A stretch of DNA of 64,000 nt from contig NZ_CP133148.1 in assembly GCF_036488675.1 (NCBI RefSeq), positions 1,488,001 through 1,552,000 on the forward strand, read 5' to 3'. Positions 29,596-37,770 of this stretch are shown here, piece by piece. How positions within the stretch are numbered: position 1 is the first letter of the stretch; every line of letters begins with the position of its first letter. The DNA is from Sinorhizobium chiapasense. GTDB taxonomy: Bacteria; Pseudomonadota; Alphaproteobacteria; Rhizobiales; Rhizobiaceae. The notes under the pieces are model-generated. The model saw only the letters and a list, made by a program, of their open reading frames with translations. It was not told the origin of the DNA and did no database searches. Position numbers and translations under genes: made by a program.

Positions 29596-29838
29596 ATGGC
29601 GCGGATCACTTATTCGATCGTTCCACACGACGGAGGCTGGGCCTACAAGGCAGCCGACGCGTATTCAGAGCCCTTTCCCAGTCGCGAGATGGCGATGGCG
29701 GCCGCAAAAGCCGCAGCGGCCGAACAGCAAGTCGGCGGCGACGACGAGGAAATCAGCTTCCAGGATGAGAAGGGAAATTGGCATTTCGAGCACGCCGATG
29801 GGGGAGATCGACCTGAAGCAACCGTCGAGGATGGCTGA
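29596..29838 (+). CDS. DUF2188-like small protein
   Basis: This 80-residue acidic protein opens with the pattern SIVPHDGGWAYKAADA, followed by a helix with EMAMAAAKAAAAE, as in DUF2188 proteins. The second half (ISFQDEKGNWHFEHADG) is a short beta/acidic tail. A good GGGGAGTG site precedes the ATG. No enzymatic role is known for the family. Confidence 0.7.
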   Translation: MARITYSIVPHDGGWAYKAADAYSEPFPSREMAMAAAKAAAAEQQVGGDDEEISFQDEKGNWHFEHADGGDRPEATVEDG

Positions 29839-29927
29839 AGATGCTTGAAGGGGCAGTTGGGTTCGAGCGTATCTGCCCCTGACGACGCCATCCCGTACGC
29901 GGTGACAACGCGACGGAGGATTTCCAA

Positions 29928-30146
29928 TTGCATTATAGCGTTCAAATCTTCACCTGGACCGCCCGGTTGGGCGTTCATCAGGTCGGATCGGTTATCGAAG
30001 TCGACGCACCCAACCCGAAGGCAGCGGCGGTGTCGTTGCTTGGGTTGAGGTTGGACGACAGCGGAAAATCGTCGAAACTGGCGGTCAGAGTCTGGCGCGG
30101 AGAAGACGCCTACAAGGCCGACTGCGACTGCTTTTATTACCACTGA
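29928..30146 (+). CDS. Conserved-looking small protein, TTG start
   Basis: The 72-residue protein starts at TTG 29928, chosen because GGAGGA lies at a good distance (29915-29920) and no ATG is near. It is a mixed alpha/beta sequence (HYSVQIFTW, then EVDAPNPKAAAVSLLGL) with a cysteine pair near the end (DCDCFYYH). I do not recognise a named family. A terminator-type hairpin follows at 30207. Confidence 0.6.
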   Translation: MHYSVQIFTWTARLGVHQVGSVIEVDAPNPKAAAVSLLGLRLDDSGKSSKLAVRVWRGEDAYKADCDCFYYH

Positions 30147-30206
30147 GACCGGCCCGGAATCTCACCGCGAGATGTTGTGATGTGTCGCCTCGCGTCAGCC
30201 CGTTAT

Positions 30207-30243
30207 CCCGCCATTCGTGCTGAGCGAATGACGGGACGTTTTC
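30207..30243 (+). terminator. Intrinsic terminator-like hairpin
   Basis: CCCGCCATTCG and CGAATGACGGG pair with one mismatch around a seven-base loop, followed by ACGTTTTC. It lies about 60 bases after the small TTG-start gene and before the convergent VOC gene. Confidence 0.65.
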
Positions 30244-30273
30244 TGCGCGGCTGCTGAGCGCTGCCGCCGGCCT

Positions 30274-30642
30274 TCAACCGTCCGGCGTACAAACCCTAAG
30301 CCGATGGCCGTCGGGATCGAGAGCGACGAATGTGCGGCCGAAGACTGCCGTCATCAGTTCCTGTTCTATCGTCACGCCCTCTCGGCACCAGGCGTCGTAG
30401 AGCCGTTCAACTGCGGCATCATCCTCCACCATGAAAGCGAGTTCGGTGCGGTTGCCTTCTCCGGACGCTTGGAAGTTCTCAGCACTCATCGACCACAGCC
30501 CAAAACTGAGGCCGCCATCAAAATCAAACGCGACGTAGGTGGGAAACGACGCCGACGGTTGGCGGCCGAACAGGCGCGAATAGAACGCTGAGCTTTCCGC
30601 AGGATTTTGAACATATAAGAGGATGAGATTGGGCTTGAGCAC
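30274..30642 (-). CDS. VOC/glyoxalase superfamily protein
   Basis: The 122-residue protein begins KPNLILLYVQNPAESSAFYSRLFG, the typical paired beta-alpha module of the vicinal-oxygen-chelate fold, and ends with TFVALDPDGHRLRV. I chose GTG 30642 because GGGAGAC precedes it and the family start fits; the frame open to 30720 adds unrelated residues. Such proteins are metal-dependent lyases, dioxygenases or drug-binding proteins; the substrate is unknown. Confidence 0.82.
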   Translation of the reverse strand: MLKPNLILLYVQNPAESSAFYSRLFGRQPSASFPTYVAFDFDGGLSFGLWSMSAENFQASGEGNRTELAFMVEDDAAVERLYDAWCREGVTIEQELMTAVFGRTFVALDPDGHRLRVCTPDG

Positions 30643-30828
30643 AGTTGTCTCCCTTTTTCCAACGGCGGGGTTATAGGAGCCGATGCTGTCAATTTCTGTC
30701 AGCATTCCCGGCTGTGCCACAGCGATTTGCGATGATCGGTTCGCGTATAGATGGGTTATCTCGTTTTGCGAATAAAATCTCGCAAAACGTTGAATCTTTG
30801 AGAAAACCTTACAGCGCCTCGTGGCCGT

Positions 30829-31002
30829 TCATGATTTCTTGCCGAGGAGGAGGACCCTCCAGACCGAGCGCCGACGGAGCGTTTTCTGCGCGTGCAATTC
30901 TGCCTGGCGCGCAGCGATGGCGCTGGCAAAAGCTTCCTTCACCGCAACGATGCGACGGCGCCTTTCGTCCATTTCGTCGCGGTTGACCCGGACGTCCGTC
31001 AT
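30829..31002 (-). CDS. Small basic protein, 57 residues
   Basis: An ATG at 31002 overlaps the stop of the upstream gene as TGATG and opens a 57-codon frame ending at 30829. The product MTDVRVNRDEMDERRRRIV... is a charged helix followed by a short hydrophobic stretch (SVWRVLLLGKKS). Coupling to the neighbour is the main evidence that it is real. No family is recognised. Confidence 0.55.
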   Translation of the reverse strand: MTDVRVNRDEMDERRRRIVAVKEAFASAIAARQAELHAQKTLRRRSVWRVLLLGKKS

Positions 31003-31259
31003 CACACGAAACTCCTTGCCTCGCGCGACCTGTTCACGAACAGGCGGCCGGCCATGAGAAGGTGACGCTCATTGGTGGTTCCGGCCTGATAGGCCTCGAT
31101 CAGCATTCTGCCGTACCTTTGGGCAGGCGCGCTGTCGCGCGGCCATCGATGCTCGTCGCAGAGGCGATCGAATACACGCTGAAGCGTGTCCAGGTCTTCC
31201 GGAAACAAAGGCACATCAGATGACGCTTGCAGCGGACGCACGCCAGTACCCTCTGTCAT
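31002..31259 (-). CDS. Hypothetical protein, 85 residues
   Basis: I chose ATG 31259 (MTEGTGV); a TTG one codon earlier is also possible. The protein is mostly helical, with ETLQRVF-like amphipathic segments (LDTLQRVFDRLCDEH and RYGRMLIEAYQ). It resembles short conserved rhizobial proteins of unknown role and is translationally coupled to the 57-residue gene downstream. There is no transmembrane segment. Confidence 0.65.
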   Translation of the reverse strand: MTEGTGVRPLQASSDVPLFPEDLDTLQRVFDRLCDEHRWPRDSAPAQRYGRMLIEAYQAGTTNERHLLMAGRLFVNRSREARSFV

Positions 31260-31460
31260 CAATGTAAGGACAAAATTTCGAGGCAGCCTAGCTTGCCAGC
31301 AACGGGCGGTGATTGAACCCCTGGCGAATCAGGGGTTCGTGCAATTTTTCGCTCAGGATGATGACGCGGCATCTGGCCGGCGCTAGGGAGCCTCCATGGC
31401 CCGAACAGACTTCAGAATGGACGCCACAGAAAGCAAGGGCATAAGCCGCAAAACATTCGC

Positions 31461-31489
31461 TTGACTGAATCTCCTAAGTGTTTGATCTA
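31461..31489 (+). promoter_or_regulatory. Probable promoter of tRNA-Leu
   Basis: TTGACT is followed after 17 bases by GATCTA, ending nine bases before the mature tRNA. The -35 is near consensus and the -10 is poor. Confidence 0.4.
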
Positions 31490-31497
31490 GGCCGCAG

Positions 31498-31582
31498 GCG
31501 GACGTGGCGAAACTGGTAGACGCAAGGGACTTAAAATCCCTCGGGCTTGCCCGTACGGGTTCGATTCCCGTCGTCCGCACCA
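31498..31582 (+). tRNA. tRNA-Leu(TAA)
   Basis: The 85-base sequence folds as a class II tRNA: acceptor GCGGACG/CGTCCGC with encoded CCA, anticodon arm AGGGA-CTTAAAA-TCCCT giving anticodon TAA, a long variable arm (CGGGCTTGCCCG) and T-loop TTCGATT. tRNA-Leu 3' ends are frequent integration sites, and an accessory, gene-poor zone begins right after it. Confidence 0.96.
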
Positions 31583-32162
31583 TATTGAAATAATTACATA
31601 AAACGGAAACATTTGAGATCGCTTGCGAAGGCTCGAAAATTTCTAGGGTACGGATTAGGGTACGCCGAAGGGAGAAAAATATCTCCTGGTCCCTCTTTTT
31701 CGCCTCGCCGAACCGGGGCTTAGCGCATTTGACTCGGTTGGCGACCTTTGCGCCTCGACCAAAAGCGTTTCTTGCAAGCGCCTTGCGGCCTCGATCATCT
31801 GGCCGGTTCATGCAACAGCGCGCCCGCAGCCCCATTTCGTTGATAGGCCAGATTTAGCCACGGCCTAGCTCACCTGACTTGCCGGTCTCTGTCGCGGTGG
31901 CGCAATCTAAGGCTGCCGGGTAATATTTTCTTCCCGCATGGGGCTTTGCTTTTCCACCCAACATGGCAGTCATGTTGCCGAGACGCCCCTTGGAACCCAG
32001 AGGAGCCGAGCACCTAAATTTCGCTGTCTTCCCCTAATTTTCACTGTTTCAACGAGGCTGTCTCGGTGGCATAATATTAGGGACGGGAAATATTCTGCCC
32101 GCATCGCCCGCGTCGCGCCCGGCCCCTCCCGAAAGGGCGGCTGCACGGCGAGATCTTAGAGA
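31583..32162. other. Gene-poor region after tRNA-Leu
   Basis: This 580-base stretch has no gene I can support. A minus-strand open frame crossing the tRNA is the usual spurious reading of antisense tRNA. It contains the short direct repeat GGGTAC-GGATTA-GGGTAC (about 31646-31665) and the larger direct repeat at 31889 and 32058. Confidence 0.6.
31889..32104. repeat. Pair of imperfect ~50-base direct repeats
   Basis: Unit A (31889-31939) and unit B (32058-32104) share CTGTC-x-CGGTGGC, then AAT-x-T-x-AGG, then GGG...AATATT...CCCGCAT, with a 169-base offset and small indels. Both occur only in the gene-poor zone after tRNA-Leu in this window. Confidence 0.6.
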
Positions 32163-32197
32163 AGCCCCGGCTTCCCCCCTCTGGCTGGGGCTTTTTC
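32163..32197 (+). terminator. Orphan intrinsic terminator
   Basis: AGCCCCGGC and GCTGGGGCT pair around a loop and are followed by TTTTTC. No gene upstream on this strand explains it, so it may serve an unrecognised transcript or be a relic. Confidence 0.65.
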
Positions 32198-32249
32198 ATG
32201 CTTTGTGGGATATCGGCACGGCGGCAACCCGCTACTTGGTTTTGCGCCG

Positions 32250-32575
32250 TCGAATGCCATCATGACCGCGACGTCTGAGGACTTCTTCCCGAGCCGTCCG
32301 CCGAGCGACTGCTGCAACTTGTCGAAGTTGGCACGTCCGAGTTTCATCCAGAACGACAGCCTCGGCATCTAGGATCGCAGTCCTTTCACACTGTCTTCGA
32401 TGGCCGGGAACCGGTGCGTCCAATCGTGCCCATCGCGTGTCAGGGTTCGCACCTGCCGATTCTCGAGATGAACGCAGATTCTGCAACCGTCCCACTTGAT
32501 CTCATATGTCCATTCATCGCCCCTCGGGGGTCTCCGTTTACTGAGGGCCAGGCAGGGTTCGATGCGCAAGGGCAT
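32250..32575 (-). pseudogene. Broken ATP-dependent DNA ligase (LigD ligase-domain type)
   Basis: From ATG 32575 the frame reads MPLRIEPCLALSK... and includes the adenylation motif KWDG (in EIKWDGCRI) and the family segment GHDWTHRFPAI, then stops after SVKGLRS. In the next frame it resumes AILDAEAVVLDE, and after another shift GRANFDKLQQSLGG...VMMAFD, then similarity ends. Two frameshifts plus loss of everything beyond about 110 residues make it non-functional. It lies about 0.7 kb from tRNA-Leu. Confidence 0.85.
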
Positions 32576-32853
32576 CGGATCGAGAGGAAGGAGTGGCTGC
32601 GAAAGATCAGTCTTTAAAGGCGGGATGTTCAGCGGAAAGGTTCGAATTAGTCGCTGAAACGACCCGGTCCGGCGGTTTCGGGCCGCCGGGCCGGAATGTC
32701 ATCATCATGAGGCAGTCAGGTCCTCGACCCAGGTGTTGAACAAACACGCTTACACCACCTGGCGGCGGCGAAGTCTGCGGTAATGATATCCAGGCCGTTT
32801 GCTACCGCTGCTGGGACCAACCTTCGTCGGTCCCGGTATCTCGCGCCGCCCGA

Positions 32854-33594
32854 TCAGGTGGTTTGACCGCCGTCGACCGTAAGGATCGCGCCGGTGATCT
32901 GCCTTGCCGCGGGGCTTGCCAGGAAGGCTACGGCGGCGGCGATGTCATCCGGTTTGCCAAAACGGCCAAGGGGACTGAGCGAGCGCTGGAAATCGGCGAA
33001 TTCACCATTGGCCGGGTTCATGTCCGTATCCGTCGATCCCGGCTGGACCAGGTTGACGGTGATGTCACGGGATCCGAGTTCGCGCGCAAGGCCGCGTGTG
33101 AAAGAATGCAGCGCGGATTTCGTCATGTAGTACACCGTGCCGGTGTCGCCGACGATGCGTTCGGCGCCGGCCGAGCCGATGGTGACGATACGGCCGCCTT
33201 CCTTGAGATGCGGAATGGCGGCCTGCGAGGCAAGCAGGGGCGACCGGACATTGACGCTCAGCAGGGCATCGATGTCGCCGACACTGATATTGGCAATCGT
33301 ATCGTAGAGCGCAATTGCGGCGTTGTTGACGAGAATGTCGAGGCCGCCGAGCGCCTGGAACGCCTCATCGACCGATCGCTTCACCGCCGCCGGATCGGCG
33401 CTGTCCGCCTGGATGGCAACCGATTTGCGACCCTTGTTCTCGATTGCCCTGACGACCTCCGCGGCACGGTCCGCCGAACGCTCGTAGGTGATGGCGACAT
33501 CCGCGCCCTTGTCGGCGAGCATTATTGCGATGGCGGCGCCAATCCCGCGCGAGGCGCCGGTGACGAGCGCCCGCTTACCACTCAATTCAGTCAT
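32854..33594 (-). CDS. SDR family oxidoreductase (3-oxoacyl-ACP reductase-like)
   Basis: The 246-residue classical short-chain dehydrogenase has the cofactor motif TGASRGIGAAIA (about residues 13-24), NNAA, the catalytic Ser (TIGSAGAE) and the Y-x-x-x-K motif YYMTKSAL. The C-terminus IL-TVDGGQTT is typical. ATG 33594 or 33597 both suit the AGAAAGG site. It is divergent from a TetR gene across a 130-base region with a long inverted repeat, so it is probably that regulator's target. Confidence 0.92.
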   Translation of the reverse strand: MTELSGKRALVTGASRGIGAAIAIMLADKGADVAITYERSADRAAEVVRAIENKGRKSVAIQADSADPAAVKRSVDEAFQALGGLDILVNNAAIALYDTIANISVGDIDALLSVNVRSPLLASQAAIPHLKEGGRIVTIGSAGAERIVGDTGTVYYMTKSALHSFTRGLARELGSRDITVNLVQPGSTDTDMNPANGEFADFQRSLSPLGRFGKPDDIAAAVAFLASPAARQITGAILTVDGGQTT

Positions 33595-33612
33595 CATTAA
33601 ACCTTTCTGTAA

Positions 33613-33674
33613 TGATCGACACATAATAACTGGGGCAACGGTTGCAGCGTGTCAAGATATTTATGTATCGATCA
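33613..33674. promoter_or_regulatory. Probable TetR operator (inverted repeat)
   Basis: TGATCGACACATAA (33613-33626) and TTATGTATCGATCA (33661-33674) are inverted copies with one mismatch, 34 bases apart. They lie in the gap between the divergent SDR and TetR genes, as expected of an autoregulated pair. Confidence 0.6.
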
Positions 33675-33727
33675 GCACAAAATGTGGAGCGTTGCCGACC
33701 GGAGGGCGAAAGATTATATAACGTTCG

Positions 33728-34393
33728 ATGCAGAAATCTGACCAAGACCCTCGGAAATGCGAATCCTCGCCCACTCGCTCGCGGGGCCGCCGTCGCGCGT
33801 TTGATCGCGAAGCCGCCTTGGCTCAGGCCACCCGCCTTTTCTGGCTCAAGGGTTTCGAGGCCACCTCAATGGTCGATCTGACCGAGGCGATGGGGATCGG
33901 ATCGCCCAGCCTTTATGCGGCCTTCGGCTCGAAGGAGGCGCTTTATACGGAGGCGCTGGGATTTTATCACCGGAGCAACGAGGCGCTGGTGTGGGGTGGG
34001 TTCTCCTCCGCGGCCACGGCACGCGAGGCGGTCGCCTCCTTACTCATGGACTCCGCTGCCGCCCTGACGGGCTGTGTCGCGGATCTTCCGCTGGGCTGCA
34101 TGGTGACGCTCTCCTCCGTCGGCAGCGAAGGCCATGCGGAACTCGGCGAACGTGTTCGCACCGCGCGCGCCGCGACGCTCGAGCGCCTGGAGGCGCGCCT
34201 CGGCCGGGCCGTAGAGGATGGCGAAATTCCAGCCTCGACCGACATCCATGCGCTCGCTCGCTTCGTGCAGACCATTCAGTTCGGCATGTCCATCCTGGCG
34301 CGCGACGGGGTCGGGCGCGCCGAGCTGGAAGCGGTTGCGCAGGTCGCGCTGACGGGCTGGGACGCTCGCACCAGGCCGCTTCCGGCGTCTTGA
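33728..34393 (+). CDS. TetR family transcriptional regulator
   Basis: The 221-residue protein has an N-terminal TetR helix-turn-helix (FDREAALAQATRLFWLKGFEATSM, then GIGSPSLYAAFGSKEALY at about residues 56-75) and a helical ligand-binding C-terminal region. The first ~25 residues are basic and probably disordered. It is divergent from the SDR gene and is likely to repress it and itself through the inverted repeat between them. Confidence 0.92.
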   Translation: MQKSDQDPRKCESSPTRSRGRRRAFDREAALAQATRLFWLKGFEATSMVDLTEAMGIGSPSLYAAFGSKEALYTEALGFYHRSNEALVWGGFSSAATAREAVASLLMDSAAALTGCVADLPLGCMVTLSSVGSEGHAELGERVRTARAATLERLEARLGRAVEDGEIPASTDIHALARFVQTIQFGMSILARDGVGRAELEAVAQVALTGWDARTRPLPAS

Positions 34394-34425
34394 GGGGGAC
34401 TGCGACCCGGCGAAGCGGTGCGATC

Positions 34426-35133
34426 TCAGCGCGTTGCTTCTGCCAGGAGCAGCGCGGCCAGCTCCGCCGGACAATCGAGCATGATCGAATGGCCACACGG
34501 CACCGTGTGGACCTTCCACCGCGGATGGTCTTTCAGCCGGGCATGGGTCGAGACAAACCAATCTCCGCCGTTTGCGGTCGCGAATACGTAGGTGCGATTG
34601 GCGACAGGCGCCGAATCCGCGCCTGCCTGGACACCTTGAACGAACGTCGCAAGCGGCTGCGGCACTGACAGCGCATCGACCCAGGCAGCATCCGCCTCGT
34701 TCACGTTGAATATGGCAGCCGGAATAGGTGGGATCATGCCATTGTGTCCGTTCGCTTGGTCGAGAAAGGCCAAGGCGGTTTCGGCGCCTGTGATGTCGAC
34801 GAGCGACTGCCCATCGGCCGGCGCATAGGCGTCGATGTAGAAGAGCGTACGGATGCGCTCACCGATTTCATGGGCGACGCCGGTTATCACCATACCGCCA
34901 TAGGAGTGGCCGCACAGGATCGCATCGTTGATATCCTCGTATTTGAAGACATTGGCTATGTCCCGAATGTGTGTGTTGAGGTTGATCGCGCTGTCAGCCA
35001 AGTGGGACCGTTCGCCAAGCCCGGTCAAAGTCGGGGTGTAGACCTCGTGCCCCGCCTCCCGAAGGATACGGGCAATGCGCGCATAAACCCAGCCACCCTG
35101 GAACGCGCCATGTACCAGAACGAATTTCGCCAT
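34426..35133 (-). CDS. Alpha/beta hydrolase
   Basis: The 235-residue protein is a small serine hydrolase of the plant-esterase/pyrethroid-hydrolase-like group. It has the oxyanion HGAFQGGW near residue 8, the nucleophile elbow GHSYGG (about 79-84), an acid around residue 105 and the catalytic His in VPCGHSIML near the end. There is no signal peptide, so it is cytosolic. The substrate is not predictable. It is convergent with the TetR gene and 83 bases from the EamA gene. Confidence 0.88.
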   Translation of the reverse strand: MAKFVLVHGAFQGGWVYARIARILREAGHEVYTPTLTGLGERSHLADSAINLNTHIRDIANVFKYEDINDAILCGHSYGGMVITGVAHEIGERIRTLFYIDAYAPADGQSLVDITGAETALAFLDQANGHNGMIPPIPAAIFNVNEADAAWVDALSVPQPLATFVQGVQAGADSAPVANRTYVFATANGGDWFVSTHARLKDHPRWKVHTVPCGHSIMLDCPAELAALLLAEATR

Positions 35134-35216
35134 CGTTTTTCCTTTTGTTGGATATGATCAGTTGGATCCGCGGCCCGAAAGCCGGGGAGCTTCTGTGGCG
35201 TGGAGAATGAACCCCG

Positions 35217-36119
35217 TCATCTTTCCACGACCGGTTTTTTGCGCGGGCTTTCTGCAAGTCTTCTCCCGGCAAGGACAAGGGCGACCCCGAAGGTCACCAG
35301 GAATACGCCTGCGACGTTTCCCAAGTGCGGCGGTTCCCCCAGCACCGGTATTTCGAGCCCAAGCGTCACGACCGGGATGAGGGCTGGCAGGCTGGTTCCC
35401 GCGACAGGACCCAGCAGTTCTGCGGAGCGGCTGAAGGCATAGACCGCGATGGTGGTAACAAGGACGCCCTGAAAGCCGGCTTGCAGCAGGATAGTCGGCA
35501 ACGATGCATCGGCGATCTGTTTCGGTAACGCCAGCACGTAGACCGGCAGATAAAGCGCTGCGGAACCGACAGCGACGAGAGCTGTCGCGGTGAGGGCCGG
35601 GACGCGTCTTGAACGCACAATGACCGCGTAGCCCGCCCACATGATGCCTGTGGCCAATAAAATAGCGTGGCCGAACGCAACATCTCCCTCGAAGAGGAAA
35701 CCTACGACACCCAGAGCGGTTAAGGCGATGCCGAGCGCGCGCGCCGCCCCCAGCGTTTCGCGGTAGATCGTCCGGGCCATGATCACTGAAGCGATCGCCA
35801 TGACACCTGGGTTGAGGGCGCCCGCCGCAGCGGCTGGCGCTGTCCTCACTGCCAGCGACAGCAGCAAGACGTAGGGTGCTCCGAACATGGTGATCATCAG
35901 CAGCACGCTGATCAGATTCGGCCTGTCGACTCCCGTACCTTTCCGGATCAAAACCGGCAGCAAGAGCGCCCCGGCCACGCCGAACCTCAGAGCCGTCAGG
36001 TCATAGGCCGTTAGGCCGGTGGTGACCCCCACGCGTAGAAGGACGAGTGAGCCGGACCAGATGAGGATCGCCAGCCAGGCCCAGAACAGGCCGAGAGCAA
36101 TATTGCGAGAAGAAGTCAT
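35217..36119 (-). CDS. EamA/DMT family transporter
   Basis: The 300-residue inner-membrane protein has about ten transmembrane helices in two EamA repeats. I chose ATG 36119 (MTSSRNIALGLFWAWLAI), as the frame upstream overlaps the divergent LysR gene. Members export metabolites or drugs. The divergent LysR gene at 36211 is its likely regulator. Confidence 0.9.
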   Translation of the reverse strand: MTSSRNIALGLFWAWLAILIWSGSLVLLRVGVTTGLTAYDLTALRFGVAGALLLPVLIRKGTGVDRPNLISVLLMITMFGAPYVLLLSLAVRTAPAAAAGALNPGVMAIASVIMARTIYRETLGAARALGIALTALGVVGFLFEGDVAFGHAILLATGIMWAGYAVIVRSRRVPALTATALVAVGSAALYLPVYVLALPKQIADASLPTILLQAGFQGVLVTTIAVYAFSRSAELLGPVAGTSLPALIPVVTLGLEIPVLGEPPHLGNVAGVFLVTFGVALVLAGRRLAESPRKKPVVER

Positions 36120-36210
36120 GTGTGCCTCCACGGGTTGGCAACGTGATAGGAGGCGACAAAGGATTATAAAAGCGATATTATATGGCTCTATAAATGAGAA
36201 AGACTCAATC

Positions 36211-37110
36211 ATGAATGCGACACCGGCCCGGACCATGAACCTCGATGCCTTGCGCAGTTTCGTGGCCATCCATGAAACAGGATCGTTCCGGCACGCTGCG
36301 GAAAGGGTCAATCTGTCGCCATCCGCGGTCAGCCTCCAGATCGGCAAGCTCGAGGAGGTGCTGGGCTACAGGTTGCTGGAACGGAACGCGCGCCGGGTCG
36401 CGCTGACCGAGCACGGCGATCTGCTGTTGCATCAGGCGCGCAATCTCCTGTCTCTCAATGACGTGACATTGGCGCTGTTCCGCGGATCAGCCCTTGAAGG
36501 GCGGCTGGCGCTCGCGGCGCCACATGATCTTGGAATTTCACTTGTGCCGGACTTGCTTCGCAGGGTGGCGGAGCGCTATCCGCGCATCCGCGTAGATGTG
36601 CGGCTCGGCGCGTCTACGGACATCATGAACTGTTTTTCGGCAGGCCAAAGCGATGTCGTTCTCTTCAACGATGTCGGCCCGCCGGTCATAGCCTCCCGGA
36701 AAATATGGTCCGAACCGCTGGTCTGGCTCATGGCGCGCGGCGGTCGAGCCTCGTCGGAAAATCCGCTGCCGCTGGCCGTCGCTGCGACCGGATGCGCGTG
36801 GCGCGCGGTCGCGCTGAAGGCGCTGGATGCGTCGGAGCGGGCGTACCGGATCGCCTATGACAGTGATACGCTCATGGGACAGGCTGCGGCTCTCCGGGCC
36901 GATCTTGCCATTGCTCCGTTGCCCCTGTCTCTGGCGCAGGGTGAACTTGTCGAGGTGCCAAAAACCGTTGGCTTGCCCGACCTGCCTCAGGTTCATATCC
37001 GAGCGTCCCATAATGACGGGGAGCTGGCAAAAGCGGTCGTCTCAATGGTTGAGGAGGTCGCGAGGGCTAGACAGTCGCGGCAATTCACCAGTCTGGCTGA
37101 TAGCACGTAA
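36211..37110 (+). CDS. LysR family transcriptional regulator
   Basis: The 299-residue protein has an N-terminal winged helix (LDALRSFVAIHETGSFRHAAERVNLSPSAVS) and a periplasmic-binding-like effector domain. I chose ATG 36211, after a GAGAAAG site, because the frame upstream is not LysR-like. It is divergent from the EamA transporter by 91 bases, the usual layout for a LysR regulator and its target exporter. Confidence 0.93.
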   Translation: MNATPARTMNLDALRSFVAIHETGSFRHAAERVNLSPSAVSLQIGKLEEVLGYRLLERNARRVALTEHGDLLLHQARNLLSLNDVTLALFRGSALEGRLALAAPHDLGISLVPDLLRRVAERYPRIRVDVRLGASTDIMNCFSAGQSDVVLFNDVGPPVIASRKIWSEPLVWLMARGGRASSENPLPLAVAATGCAWRAVALKALDASERAYRIAYDSDTLMGQAAALRADLAIAPLPLSLAQGELVEVPKTVGLPDLPQVHIRASHNDGELAKAVVSMVEEVARARQSRQFTSLADST

Positions 37111-37127
37111 AGCGAGCAACAGAAAAC

Positions 37128-37457
37128 TCAGGCCGCGATGGTGTCGATCGGCTTGCCGAAGCGACCGATATTGTCGTCACCCCAAGTCTTTAAGGCGTTG
37201 AGGATCGGTTCAAGGCTCCTGCCTAAAGGCGAAATGCTGTATTCGACCTTTGGCGGCACCTGAACGTAGACCTTCCGCTGGACGAGGCCGTCCTCTTCCA
37301 GTTCCCGCAATTGGTTTGTGAGCGTGCGTTGCGTAACGCCGCTCACCTGTCGACGAATTTCGTTAAATGGCATCGTCCCCCCAAGCAAATGGAAGAGGAT
37401 GACGCATTCCACTTTCCGTCGCCTCCACGCGAAATATGCTGCCTGTCCGGGGGCCAC
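37128..37457 (-). pseudogene. HxlR-type regulator, probably frameshifted at its start
   Basis: From about residue 17 the protein is a good HxlR winged helix (CVILFHLLGGT, then VTQRTLTNQLRELEEDGLV and YSISPLGRSL). The family start, normally Cys-Pro then IGGKW, is missing in this frame; the DNA for GGDGKWN is present one frame away just before CVILF (about 37400-37415). The only available start is a GTG. Either a frameshift has damaged the gene or the read has an error; a shortened functional protein is less likely. Confidence 0.55.
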
Positions 37458-37770
37458 GGGTGGGCATTGGTCAAGCTAAGCCAGAACAGCAGGCCGAGCG
37501 TGCCGAGGCAGGACTGTCAGACGATCGTCAGGACAGACGCAGGCGGAAAGGCGTTGCGCCTATGTTGGTTATACCCCGTGACACGGATAGCGTCCGCACA
37601 GCGCGATCCGTGTTCTGACACCAAAGCCGTCAATCCGGAGTGATCCTAGTGTAGGCTCGTGTGTGCTAGGACGTCCACCCACGTGGACATTTCAAGAATC
37701 GCCAGCCATAGTTGGTTCGAACTTTCTCCCGTTCGCTGCACCAAGGCCTCCTTGCACGGCCGGCCATCAA
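37458..37770. other. Intergenic region, no gene seen
   Basis: This 313-base stretch lies between the HxlR-type gene and the HAD hydrolase. I find no coding pattern, repeat or clear terminator. It seems to be the right edge of the accessory zone that begins at tRNA-Leu. Confidence 0.5.

Noticed and set aside
29288..29848. 186-codon plus-strand frame crossing the wrbA remnant
   Set aside because: It overlaps a better supported 80-residue gene in another frame and its sequence is explained by decayed wrbA.
31383..31835. Minus-strand open frame of 150 codons across tRNA-Leu
   Set aside because: The segment GIEPVRASPRDFKSLAS is the well-known spurious translation of an antisense tRNA-Leu; there is no domain outside it.
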